From Laspinema sp963821735 (GTDB taxonomy: Bacteria > Cyanobacteriota > Cyanobacteriia > Cyanobacteriales > Laspinemataceae): a DNA stretch of 64,000 nucleotides. Below are positions 28,699-38,248 of this stretch, piece after piece. Numbering within the stretch: position 1 is the first letter of the stretch; each line of letters opens with the position of its first letter. The notes beneath the pieces are model-generated. The model ran no database searches. It saw nothing but the letters and a program-made list of their open reading frames with translations, and was not told the origin of the DNA. A program made the translations under genes and the position numbers. The stretch lies in NCBI GenBank assembly GCA_963821735.1, contig CAWGFK010000012.1, positions 558,001 to 622,000 on the forward strand, in the 5' to 3' direction.

Positions 28699-31600
28699 AT
28701 GAATAATCAAAACCAGCCAATTTATCACTATCAAGTGGGGGGTAGTCTCCCCACTGATGCCCCCACCTACGTCCGACGCAAAGCGGATATAGAACTCTAT
28801 AACGGATTGACATCCGGAGAGTTTTGCTATGTCCTCAATTCCCGACAGATGGGCAAATCTTCCCTGCGGGTGCAAACCATGCAACGATTGCAGAAAGATG
28901 GATTTGTCTGTGCAGCCATTGATTTAACCCGGATTGGTTCAGGACAGGTGACGCCTGAACAATGGTATGCCGGAATTGTCAGGAATTTGTGGAGTAGTTT
29001 TAACCTAACTGAGAGGGTCAACTTGCGAACTTGGTGGCGCGATCGCGATATGGTTTCTCCCATCCAACGGTTAAGCGAGTTTGTAGAAGAGGTGCTATTG
29101 CGGGAAATCTCAGAAAATATTGCTATTTTTATTGACGAGATTGATAGCGTCCTCAGTTTAAGTTTTAAAGTGGATGACTTTTTTGGGTTTATTCGGGCTT
29201 GTTATAATAACCGTGCTGACTGCCCAGAATATCGCCGATTGAGTTTTGCTTTATTGGGAGTTGCTACCCCTTCAGATTTAATTCAAGATAAAAATTTTAG
29301 TACCCCATTTAATATTGGGAAAGCCATCGAACTCACGGGGTTTCAGTTAGAGGAAGCGACGCCATTAGTGCAGGGATTTGCTGGAATTATGCCTAACCCA
29401 GAGAAGGCGATCGCAGAAATCTTAGGATGGACCGGAGGACAACCTTTTTTAACCCAAAAACTCTGTAAATTGGTATGGCAACAGATCCAGGAAGAGGGTC
29501 AACCGCCAACGGATATGGCATCTTGGATAGAAAACCTCGTCCAAACCCAGGCGATCAAGAACTGGGAAGCCAACGACGAACCCGAACATCTGCGAACCAT
29601 CCGCGATCGGCTCCTCTGGCACAATCAAAATCAGGGACAACTTCTCGGATTATATCACCAACTCTTACAAAAGGGAGAACTCCCAGCGAAAGCAAAACCC
29701 GAACATCTGCAATTGCGACTCACCGGGGCTGTTGTCAAGCAGGGAAATCAGTTAAAGGTTTACAATCGTATTTATGGGTCTATTTTTAATAAAGCTTGGG
29801 TAGAAAATGCGTTAGAAGAAGCAGGAATCAGTGTTCAGGAGGAGGAAAAACCTTGCTATTCCAATGCAGCAATTAAGGCCATAGAACAAGCAGCAAATTA
29901 TGCCTTAGAAGAATTTAAGTCTCAAGAAATTGAGGGGTTAATTTCAGCCATGAAAGCGGCTCAATCTTTAAACGAAATTGTAGGTGATCGCAGTCTGCAA
30001 GACTACCCGACTGTTGTGCCTGTCTACGTTTTACAAACCCTTATGAATCAAATTCGTCAAAGTAATCGATTAAGTAGTGATTCAGGCTGGTTTAACGATG
30101 TGGGTCTCAGTGCAGATGAGCAGTACATGGCGACGGCTGGAAACGATGGAATGATTAGACTGTGGAATCGTAGTGGACAACAGCAGCGCGAGTGGAATGC
30201 TCATCAAGGTGAAGTTAGAAGTCTATGTTTTAGCCCTACCCATCATCGTCTGGCCACCGCAGGCGATGATGGGTTAGTAAAATTATGGAATTTCGCCGGA
30301 CAGCAGCTAAGTCAAATTGAAGGACATCAAGGTAAAGTTAGGAAGGTTAGTTTTACTCCAAACGGCCAGTATCTAGCTACAGCAGGCAATGATGGGTTAG
30401 TAAAATTATGGAATTTAGCAGGTAGGCAGTTATCTCAGTTAGATAAACATCGAGGTTCTGTCTCTAGTATTAGTTTTAGTCCAAATGGACGATATATTCT
30501 TACAGCCGGAAGTGAATTTATAGCTCACTTATGGGAGGTTTCTGGAAAAGAAATCATGACATTAAAAGGAAAGCGAGTAATTTCAACCGCCTGCTTTAGT
30601 CCAGATGGACAATGCATAGTGAGCGCAGAAGTGGATGGGATCGTTCGCCTATGGAACTTAAAAGGAAAGCAAATATCGGAATTTAATACCCAGCAAGATT
30701 TAATTTCCAGTATCATTTTCACATCAGATGGGCAGAGGTCTGGTCACCGCAGGGTCCGATGGCACAGTTTCCTTTTGGAATCTTTTAGGACAAGAGTTCG
30801 ATCGCATTAAAAGCCATTCGGGTCGAGTTAAAAGCATCAGTTTAAGTTCTAATGGAGCGAGTCTGATAACTACGGGGGCCGATGGTACCATCAGCATTTG
30901 GGACTTATCACCTAAGTATCTAGCTCAATGGAAGGCTTACCAGAATCAGCTTTGGAAAATTGAGTTTAGCTCGGATGGACAACAGATTATAACCGCAGGC
31001 GATGATGGGACTGTTAAAGTATGGGATAAGTTAGGTCAGCCATTAGCTCGCTGGCAAGGTTTCCAAGGCGGAATCAGAAGCGTGTCTTATGTTCCCACTA
31101 CCCAGCAAATCGTTACAGCAAATAATCAAGGCATAGTCAGAATTTGGGATATATCAGGTCAACAATTAACTCAATTTAATACGGATCGCACTGGCTTTGA
31201 ATCACCGCAGAGTAAGATAGGGCCTATTATAAAATTCAGCTCTAATGGAGATTACATTGCCATAGCAGGTATCGATGGAATTACGGAAATTCGGAATATA
31301 TCTGGAGAGTTATTGGCTCAATGGGAAAGTCATAAAAACATAATTATAAATCTTTGTTTTACTCCTGACGGCCAATATTTAGTGACAGCAAGCGCGGATG
31401 GTACGGCTAAACTTTGGAACTTAGAGGGTCAACTGGTAACTGAATTTAAAGGAAATAATAATTGGATTTGGGGCATAGCGTGCAGTCCCAACGGCCAATA
31501 TATAGTGACGACAGGCGAAGATGATACGGTAATAGTGTGGAACCTGTCCGGTGAAGCGATCGCCCACTGGCAATGTTATCATGAGCAGGTTTTGGATATC

Positions 31601-32581
31601 GCTTATAGCCCGGACGGTAACTACATTGCAACTACTGGAGTCAACGGTTCTATTCGAGTGTGGGATCATCGAGGATATCTCTGGGCTACATTTCAGGACG
31701 ATGAAAGCAAAATTTGGAGTATAGCTTTTAGTCCTGAAGGAAACTGCATAGCAGCTACGGGACAAAATAGTGACCTAACCCTCTGGCCAATTGAAAACCT
31801 TGAAGAATTAATTAGCAAGAGTAAAAGATGGTTAAAAGATTATTTCAAAAGTCATAGATTGAATAATAATAATTCGATTGACAGCAAACAAGAAGATCAT
31901 CCCAAAAGAGGGGATAAAAATAACCCACAGAAAACGGAGTTTAATCTGACAAGTACCTTCAAGTATTATAATAACTTAATATCAGAGAGTCTTCAAAGCA
32001 CGGAAAGTTATTTCTGGGGTGAGTTTTTAATTTACGATTATTTAGTAAAAATTTATTTCGGAGATATAAAAAACTTATTAGTAGATGTTTTAGTTAAATC
32101 TGATAATAATTATTTGACTATGCATGATAGTTTTTCAAAACAAATCAGGAATATTGGTGGTGAAGAAATTTACAGAGAGAGTCGAAAATTTATTCCTTTA
32201 AGTATTGGAGATATTGTGGCCACAGCAGCCGGTGATCTCGCAGCTCATACCATCTTTCATTCAGTTGTCAAAGATATTAGCCAGAATCGAATAATATCCG
32301 AAGAAATCATTGCAAGCATAGTAGAAAAATCTTTGAAAAAAGCTAAAGAAGATAATATAAAGTCAATTGCGTTTACGTTACTGGGTACGGAAACAGGAAG
32401 CATTAAAGAATTAGAAAGTTTTAATTGTATTGTATCACAATTATTTAGTAGTTTACGCCATATTGCTGGGACAAATTTAGAAATCTTTATAGTTTTTCAC
32501 AAAAGTTCTTTGTATTTACTTTTAGATGGGTTTTTCTTAAAAAGAATGCAAAGTTTGAGTTGCAGGAAAATAGAAGAATAA
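28699..32581 (+). CDS. AAA_35 NTPase-14xWD40-macro domain protein (frame break near 30735)
   Basis: Joined length is ~1290 residues. Residues 1-390 are AAA_35 (Walker A NSRQMGKSS with K53, Walker B IAIFIDEIDS). A helical linker without a transmembrane segment follows, then 14 WD40 repeats. The frame changes at about 30735 inside repeat 6 (FTSDGQ to LVTAGSDGTV); one extra base would explain it. The last ~150 residues resemble a macro domain: LVDVLVKSDNNYLTMHDS, then IRNIGGEEIYRESRKFIPLSIGDIVATAAGDLAAHTIFHSV matches the ADP-ribose-binding fold. Macro domains bind or hydrolyse ADP-ribose and derivatives. The region from about 31800 is conspicuously A+T-rich with no HIP1, suggesting a later addition. 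The gap to the next paralogue is 55 bases. Confidence 0.84.
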
Positions 32582-32636
32582 CAAACGACAGGCTCGTTAA
32601 AGGCTTAATTCACTGATATGACTGGAGCATAAAATT

Positions 32637-33974
32637 TTGAAACAATATAACTTTATTCCCCTTTACCAAGTGGGCGGCAGTCTACCGATTGATGCCCCTA
32701 CTTATGTGAAACGGCAAGCTGATGAAGACCTCTATCAGGGACTCAATGCTGGTGAATTTTGCTATGTTTTGAACTCGCGGCAGATGGGGAAATCTTCCCT
32801 GCGAGTGCAAACGATGAAACGCTTGCAATCGGAAGGATTTGCTTGTGCTGCTATTGATATTACCAAGATTGGTAGCCAAAATATTACTCCCGAACAATGG
32901 TATGCGGGGGTGATTCGCTCTCTTGCGAGTAGCTTTGAACTGACGGGCAACTTTAACTTGCGGAGTTGGTGGCGCGATCGCGACCATCTTTCTCCAGTTC
33001 AGCGGTTCAGTGAGTTTCTCGAAGAAGTCTTACTCGGGGAAATCTCTCAAAATATTGCGATTTTTGTCGATGAAATTGATAGCGTTCTCAGCCTCCCTTT
33101 TGCCATTGATGATTTCTTTGCCTTGATTCGGGCTTGTTATAATAAACGGGCGGATAATTTTCAATATCGCCGATTGACGTTTGCCTTGTTAGGTGTTGCC
33201 ACTCCATCCGATTTAATTCGAGACAAGAACCGAACGCCATTTAATATTGGTCGAGCGATTCAAATGAGCGGGTTTCAACTAGAGGAAGCTGCACCATTAG
33301 CTGCGGGATTCCAAGACAAGATAGAAAATCCCGAAACGATTTTACAACAGATTTTGGTTTGGACGGGAGGACAACCGTTTCTGACTCAAAAGTTATGTAA
33401 ATTAGTGCTGATGTCACCGGGTCCGATTCCTGAAGGTGAAGAAGCAGATTGGGTGGAGAATTTGGTGAGAAACAAGATTATTGAAAATTGGGAAACTCAT
33501 GATGAACCGGAACATCTCAAAACAATCCGCGATCGCCTGTTAAGAAGTGAAGAACGAGCCTCGCGTTTGTTGGGACTTTATCAGCGAATATTGCAGGATG
33601 AGGGAATTCCTGCGGATGATAGTCCCGAACACATCGAACTCCGGCTTTCTGGCTTAGTCGTGAAGCGAAACAATCAGTTGCAAGTTTCTAACGCAATTTA
33701 TCAATCCGTTTTTCAGGCAAGCTGGGTGGAGAAAGAGTTAAGGAATTTACGACCTTATGGGGAAGCGATCGCTGCTTGGTTTGCATCTGATTGTCAAGAT
33801 GAATCCCGATTACTACGAGGACAGTCTTTGCAAGATGCCTTAGTCTGGACCTCGGGGAAAAGTTTGAGTGATCTGGACTATCAATTTTTAAATGCGAGTC
33901 AAGATTTAGAAAAACAACAAACTCGTCGGGCTTTAGAAGCAGAACGAAAAGCTAGTACAGACGTGCAAAAATAA
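32637..33974 (+). CDS. N-terminal AAA_35 part of a CHAT protein, cut by IS630
   Basis: It encodes the AAA_35 NTPase (Walker A NSRQMGKSS with K52, Walker B IAIFVDEIDS) and the start of the coiled coil (RALEAERKA). The frame then runs into the insertion sequence and ends at 33974; the last few residues (STDVQK) come from IS630. Before insertion, codons GCT-AGA-CAC would have joined ERKA to RHLEKLEAKINLE at 35336, giving one ~907-residue AAA_35-coil-TM-CHAT protein. The start is TTG 32637, with TGGAG about ten bases upstream and the family N-terminus (YQVGGSLPIDAPTYV) right after. The fragment could still make a soluble AAA protein lacking its effector. Confidence 0.88.
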   Translation: MKQYNFIPLYQVGGSLPIDAPTYVKRQADEDLYQGLNAGEFCYVLNSRQMGKSSLRVQTMKRLQSEGFACAAIDITKIGSQNITPEQWYAGVIRSLASSFELTGNFNLRSWWRDRDHLSPVQRFSEFLEEVLLGEISQNIAIFVDEIDSVLSLPFAIDDFFALIRACYNKRADNFQYRRLTFALLGVATPSDLIRDKNRTPFNIGRAIQMSGFQLEEAAPLAAGFQDKIENPETILQQILVWTGGQPFLTQKLCKLVLMSPGPIPEGEEADWVENLVRNKIIENWETHDEPEHLKTIRDRLLRSEERASRLLGLYQRILQDEGIPADDSPEHIELRLSGLVVKRNNQLQVSNAIYQSVFQASWVEKELRNLRPYGEAIAAWFASDCQDESRLLRGQSLQDALVWTSGKSLSDLDYQFLNASQDLEKQQTRRALEAERKASTDVQK

Positions 33975-35333
33975 ATAGCCAGTCTATTTAGACTCCTTGA
34001 AGCCTTCAAATTTCCATAAGAATGGTTTGGCGCTCGTTCGGTTGAAGTAATCGATAAACTTAAGAATTTGCTCAGATAGGTCAAAGGTCGAAGTGAATTC
34101 TCCGCGTTTTAAAAGGCGACGGGTCAAGATACTGAACCAACATTCAATCTGGTTTAACCAGGATGTGTGTTTGGGCAAATACACAAAGCGAATTCGATGG
34201 GTGGGGTCGCTTAAAAAAGCTGAACGAGTTTTCATCGATGCCAAAATTCCTTTTTTCCCTTTAACACCCAAGTCGGTATTTATCTGACAGCGCTCGGCTA
34301 CCAATTGAACTAAAGATTCACTCCTATGAGTATTCAGTTGGTCAACAATAAAAATCCAGCCCGCTTCGGGATCCGTATCAATTGTCTGCTCGATATGGTT
34401 GACAAAATCTATCTCAGTACGCCTCGGACCAATGGAGGGTTCTATAACTTGTCCTTTAGCAATATCCCAATTAGCTATTAAAGTTAATGTTCCATGTCGG
34501 ATGTACTCGAACTCTATCCGTTTTACTTGTCCGGGAATCATCGATTTAGTCGGGTAAGCTCTTTCTAATGCTTGAATTCCCGTCATTTCATCGGTACTAA
34601 TCAAATGGATGCCGTTTTCGGCCAATTCTGATGCATTATGGTGTAGTTCACAAACGTTTTTTACCTGCTCTTGAAATGCTTCTCTATCTTTAGGGGTTGT
34701 ATTTAGCCAGTATTGAGAGCGGTGAGGTTGAAGATCCGCCTCATTTTAAAAAACGACCCACGCTATAGCGGGAAATTTCTTTGACTATTCCTCTTTTAAC
34801 GACTTCGGATGCCAGTTCTTGGTGGGTCCATTCATTGATTGGGCGCTGACTTAGGGAAGGATGTTCACAGGCAACTGCAACAATTTGGACAATATCATCT
34901 ACGGTAAATGTGGGGGGCTTACCTGGACGGGGTTGATCACTTAAAATATCTATAATCAGTTGAATTAATTTTTGATCGCTAATTTCTGTGGTTTCTGCTA
35001 TCTCTAGTGTAGCTGAGGCGTCAGCCCATCGGGAGCGCCACATCCGAACTTGATTCCGGTTCATTTGCAATTGGTCAGAAATTTCGCTGTTATTAATTCC
35101 ATCAGCCGCCAACAAAACTAATTTGGCCCTTTGTACTAATCGATGTGGATTAGTTGCTTTGCGCGATATTTGTTCTAGTAACTGATGTTGCCTTGGAGAT
35201 ACTGTACAGACTTTGGCTTTTGGAGTAGGCATGATTGATTAAGTCGAGATAGAACTTGGGCGTGGCCCCTGATAGGGGTCCCTCTGCCTCTTTCTCTTAT
35301 TATAGCTGGTTATGTTCTTTTGCACTTCTGCAC
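33955..35333 (-). mobile_element. IS630-family insertion sequence
   Basis: The ends are GTACAGACGTGCAAAA.. (33955) and, reversed, GTGCAGAAGTGCAAAA.. (35333): imperfect terminal inverted repeats, 22 of 28 positions matching. TA flanks both ends (33953-33954 and 35334-35335), the IS630/Tc1-mariner target duplication. Length is 1379 bases. It carries a transposase on the minus strand and no HIP1 octamer. Removing the element plus one TA exactly restores the host reading frame. Confidence 0.93.
33984..35232 (-). CDS. IS630-family transposase in two frames (+1 shift at 34741)
   Basis: The first frame (35232-34741, 163 residues) holds the DNA-binding part: RHQLLEQISRK and the helix-turn-helix GINNSEISDQLQMNRNQVRMWRSRW, then a second winged-helix region ending VGRFLK-stop. 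The second frame (to 33984) continues EADLQPHRSQYWLNT and includes the DDE catalytic core: STDEMTG (first Asp), VDQLNTH (second Asp) and NQIECWF (Glu). Between them the sequence reads TTA-AAA-TGA; skipping one base puts the ribosome into the second frame. A programmed +1 shift at this stop is possible, as many IS630 transposases are split; an assembly error or inactivation are alternatives. All three catalytic residues are present. Confidence 0.88.
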
Positions 35334-36741
35334 TAGACACTTGGAAAAATTAGAAGCAAAAATTAATTTAGAGGCCGAACAAAAAGCGTTAGAAGCGGAA
35401 AAAAAAGCGAATCAAGTTTTAACCGCAGCGGCTCAAAAAGCTCGACGGAGGATCTTTATCGGTTCTACGATTCTGGGTATAACGTTAGGGTTAGCCACCC
35501 TAGCCGCGATTGTGGCACAGCAGCAAGTCCGACAAGCCAATCAAGAGTTGGCCGCAACAACGAATGACCTGCGTTTAGTTGAAAATCAGCTTAATCTTTC
35601 TCAACAGGCGATCGCAGAAAGTATTGGCGATGTCCCGGTTAGAATCGCCCGTCAAACGGGACAAAACCCTGCCATTATTTACGTTACCTTTCCTCCGACT
35701 GGACAAGAGAGCGATCGTCTGGGTCTCCTATTGGTAACTGCCGAGGGTCAAGAGTGGCATGAAGTCACGACAGCAACCCGTAAGGAAGTGCTAGAAGTTG
35801 TGTTTGAATTTCGGGGACAAATTACCGATCCAAGAAGGTTGAGAGCTACAAGTTATCTGAATTCTGCCCGACAACTCTATCAATGGTTGATTGAACCTCT
35901 AGATAAAACGTTGGAAAAAGAAGGGATAAACAACTTAGTTTTTTTAATGGATGAAAAATTACGAAGCATTCCCTTGTCAGCGCTCCATGACGGTCAACAG
36001 TTTTTAGTTGAAAAATATAGTTTAGGTTTGATGCCAGGGTTAAACTTAACAGATACTCGCTATGTAGACCTCAAAGACGCTAAAGTTTTGGGAATGGGCA
36101 TATCTGAGTTTGATGACCTATATGATATACCCACTATACCGTTGGAGTTGTCATCTATTAAAACGCTATGGCCTGGTGACTATTTCCTGAATGAAGAGGC
36201 TACTTTAGTTAATTTAGAAAAATATCGCAAGATGAAGCAGCATCAAATTATTCATCTGGCAACTCACTCAGACTTCCGTCCTCAAAATAATGAGAAATCG
36301 TATTTGAAATTGTCGGATACTGATCTAACCCCGGCTCAACTAGAACAATTGGGCTGGCATGATCCGCCGGTGGACTTATTAGTCTTAAGTGCTTGTCGGA
36401 CAGGTATGGGGGATGAAGCGTTTAAATTTGGTTTTGCGGGTTCCGCCATTCAATCAGGTGTAAAATCAGTTTTAAGTAGTTTATTCTATGTTAATGATGA
36501 GGGAACGACGGCTCTAATTTTAGAGTTTTATAGTAACTTAAAAACAGCACCCATTAAATCTGAAGCCCTCAGACAAGCACAAATTGCTATGCTGAAAGGA
36601 ACTGTGAGTATTGAATCAGGGAATCTCATCGGTTCATTTGGTAATATTAGTTTTAGAGAAGAACAACGATTCATACCCACAGATGATTTCTCTCATCCTT
36701 ACTTTTGGGCTGGTTTTACCCTGATTGGGAATCCCTGGTAA
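35320..36741 (+). CDS. C-terminal TM-CHAT protease part of the AAA_35 protein split by IS630
   Basis: Host coding resumes at 35336. Residues then run: coiled coil (LEKLEAKINLEAEQKALEAEKKA), a transmembrane helix (IFIGSTILGITLGLATLAAIVA), another short coil, and a CHAT caspase-like peptidase domain of ~350 residues. The catalytic His is in HLATHSDF and the Cys in LVLSACRTGMGDE, both intact. CHAT domains cleave proteins and act as effectors in bacterial conflict and cell-death systems. The first few residues of the apparent open frame (MHFCT) come from the IS end, so a downstream or read-in start would be needed for expression; the part is probably silent unless the IS excises. ISAs1 lies 134 bases downstream. 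Confidence 0.87.
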   Translation: MHFCTRHLEKLEAKINLEAEQKALEAEKKANQVLTAAAQKARRRIFIGSTILGITLGLATLAAIVAQQQVRQANQELAATTNDLRLVENQLNLSQQAIAESIGDVPVRIARQTGQNPAIIYVTFPPTGQESDRLGLLLVTAEGQEWHEVTTATRKEVLEVVFEFRGQITDPRRLRATSYLNSARQLYQWLIEPLDKTLEKEGINNLVFLMDEKLRSIPLSALHDGQQFLVEKYSLGLMPGLNLTDTRYVDLKDAKVLGMGISEFDDLYDIPTIPLELSSIKTLWPGDYFLNEEATLVNLEKYRKMKQHQIIHLATHSDFRPQNNEKSYLKLSDTDLTPAQLEQLGWHDPPVDLLVLSACRTGMGDEAFKFGFAGSAIQSGVKSVLSSLFYVNDEGTTALILEFYSNLKTAPIKSEALRQAQIAMLKGTVSIESGNLIGSFGNISFREEQRFIPTDDFSHPYFWAGFTLIGNPW

Positions 36742-36874
36742 TTTCTCATCAACTTGATCCGACAATTAACATACATTCCAATTTTTTCCCACCTGTCCCC
36801 GCCTACTCTTCTTTTCTTTTACAGGGTAGGGGGGAAATATCGGTCTTCAGAGGTGATTTACAACTGACTACTTC

Positions 36875-38245
36875 CAGGGTAAGCGCATCTAATTTGGTAT
36901 CAAATGTAACAGACGGCAAAAAGAGAGTGCAGTATTATAGCGGCCCAGTTTGTCTGAGAGCTTCTATAATAACTCTCAAGCTCAGTAGAAAATAGGAAGG
37001 AATACTCTATGACTAAAGGATTTTCACCCGTTGTCGCGAGCGCTAAATTAAAAACAATAAAACCCCAGCCTCAACCTATTTCTATGCCAGAGCTAGAAGG
37101 GGGTTTGTTGAATTATTTTGATGATGTACCTGATCCAAGAGTTGACCGCACTAAACACCACTTACTTAAAGATATTCTAGTGATTGCTTTGTTAGCAATA
37201 ATAGCTGGAGGTAACGGATGGGAAGATATGGAAAATTATGGAATAAGTAAACAGACCTGGCTCAAACAATTTTTAGAATTACCCAATGGCATTCCTCATC
37301 ATGATACATTTCGTAGAGTTTTTGAAAAACTAGACCCCAAGATTTTAGAACAGAAGTTAACTCAATGGGTCCAAAAATTACTCGGTTCAGTTGTTGAACA
37401 AGTTATCCCGATTGACGGAAAAAGTCTTCGGGGGTCTTATGACCGAAATCAGGGCAAAAAAAATTTACATTTAGTGACAGCGTGGGCCTCGGAAAATCGT
37501 TTAGTCCTAGGCCAAGTAAAGGTTGACAGCCATTCCAATGAAATTACAGCCATTCCAGCCTTATTAGAATTAATCGACGTAACCGGCGCAATTATTACAA
37601 TGGATGCAATGGGGACTCAAACGGAGATTATTAAACAGATTGTTCATAAAAAAGCTAATTATGTAGTTTGCTTAAAAAGTAATCACCCGACTCTTTACAA
37701 TCAAGTTAAATCTTGGTTTGAAATTCAATCAAGTCGCCAATTTACTGGGGTTAAGATGACGGATTACCGTCAAGTAGAAAAAGGGCATAACCGGATTGAG
37801 AAGAGAAGAGTTTGGGCGATTCCCGTTTCAGAATTTGGAGGTCTTTATAATCAAGATAAATGGGCGGGACTTCAAACGGTTGTTATAGTCGAACGGTTTC
37901 GGCAACAGTGGAATGGAACCTCTCATGAAGTCCAGATTTATCTAAGTTCTTTAAGCGTAGATGCCCAAAAACATGGTTCTATTATTCGGGAACATTGGAG
38001 CATTGAAAATAAAGAACATTGGGTTTTAGATGTGACTTTTGAAGAAGATAAATCTCGGATCCGAGCGTTTAATAGCCCTCGAAATTTGGCGCTCCTCAGA
38101 CGGATGGCCCTTAATGCCCTCAATCAAGAAACCACCCTATCGCGTAGCTTGAGACAAAAAAGGAACCGGGCAGCCATGAGCGAGGAGTACATGATGCTTA
38201 TTCTCAAATCCTTGTGTCAAGCCTGATTGAGATGCTCTTACCCTG
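36875..38245 (+). mobile_element. ISAs1-family insertion sequence, complete
   Basis: The left end CAGGGTAAGCGCATCTAA (36875) and the reversed right end CAGGGTAAGAGCATCTCA (38245) match at 16 of 18 positions. The element is flanked by exact 10-base target duplications TGACTACTTC (36865-36874 and 38246-38255). Length is 1371 bases with one intact transposase. The right-hand duplication covers the stop codon of the cyclase gene on the minus strand. Confidence 0.94.
37009..38226 (+). CDS. ISAs1-family DDE transposase
   Basis: An intact 405-residue transposase. The N-terminal ~100 residues contain the DDE_Tnp_1-associated region (YFDDVPDPRVDRTKHHLLKDILVIALLAIIAGGNGWEDMENYG). Catalytic residues are visible in IPIDGKSLRGSY (first Asp), ITMDAMGTQ (second Asp) and the C-terminal HWSIENKEHWVLDVTFEED block, which holds the Glu. 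AGGAAGGA precedes ATG 37009. Because frame, terminal repeats and target duplication are all intact, this copy is probably recent and may be active. Confidence 0.95.
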   Translation: MTKGFSPVVASAKLKTIKPQPQPISMPELEGGLLNYFDDVPDPRVDRTKHHLLKDILVIALLAIIAGGNGWEDMENYGISKQTWLKQFLELPNGIPHHDTFRRVFEKLDPKILEQKLTQWVQKLLGSVVEQVIPIDGKSLRGSYDRNQGKKNLHLVTAWASENRLVLGQVKVDSHSNEITAIPALLELIDVTGAIITMDAMGTQTEIIKQIVHKKANYVVCLKSNHPTLYNQVKSWFEIQSSRQFTGVKMTDYRQVEKGHNRIEKRRVWAIPVSEFGGLYNQDKWAGLQTVVIVERFRQQWNGTSHEVQIYLSSLSVDAQKHGSIIREHWSIENKEHWVLDVTFEEDKSRIRAFNSPRNLALLRRMALNALNQETTLSRSLRQKRNRAAMSEEYMMLILKSLCQA

Positions 38246-38248
38246 TGA

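Noticed and set aside
22799..32581. A Thoeris, CBASS or Pycsar system
   Set aside because: TIR and cyclase domains are present, but there is no ThsA-type SIR2-SLOG protein, no CD-NTase and no Pycsar-type effector; only a distant functional analogy is supported.
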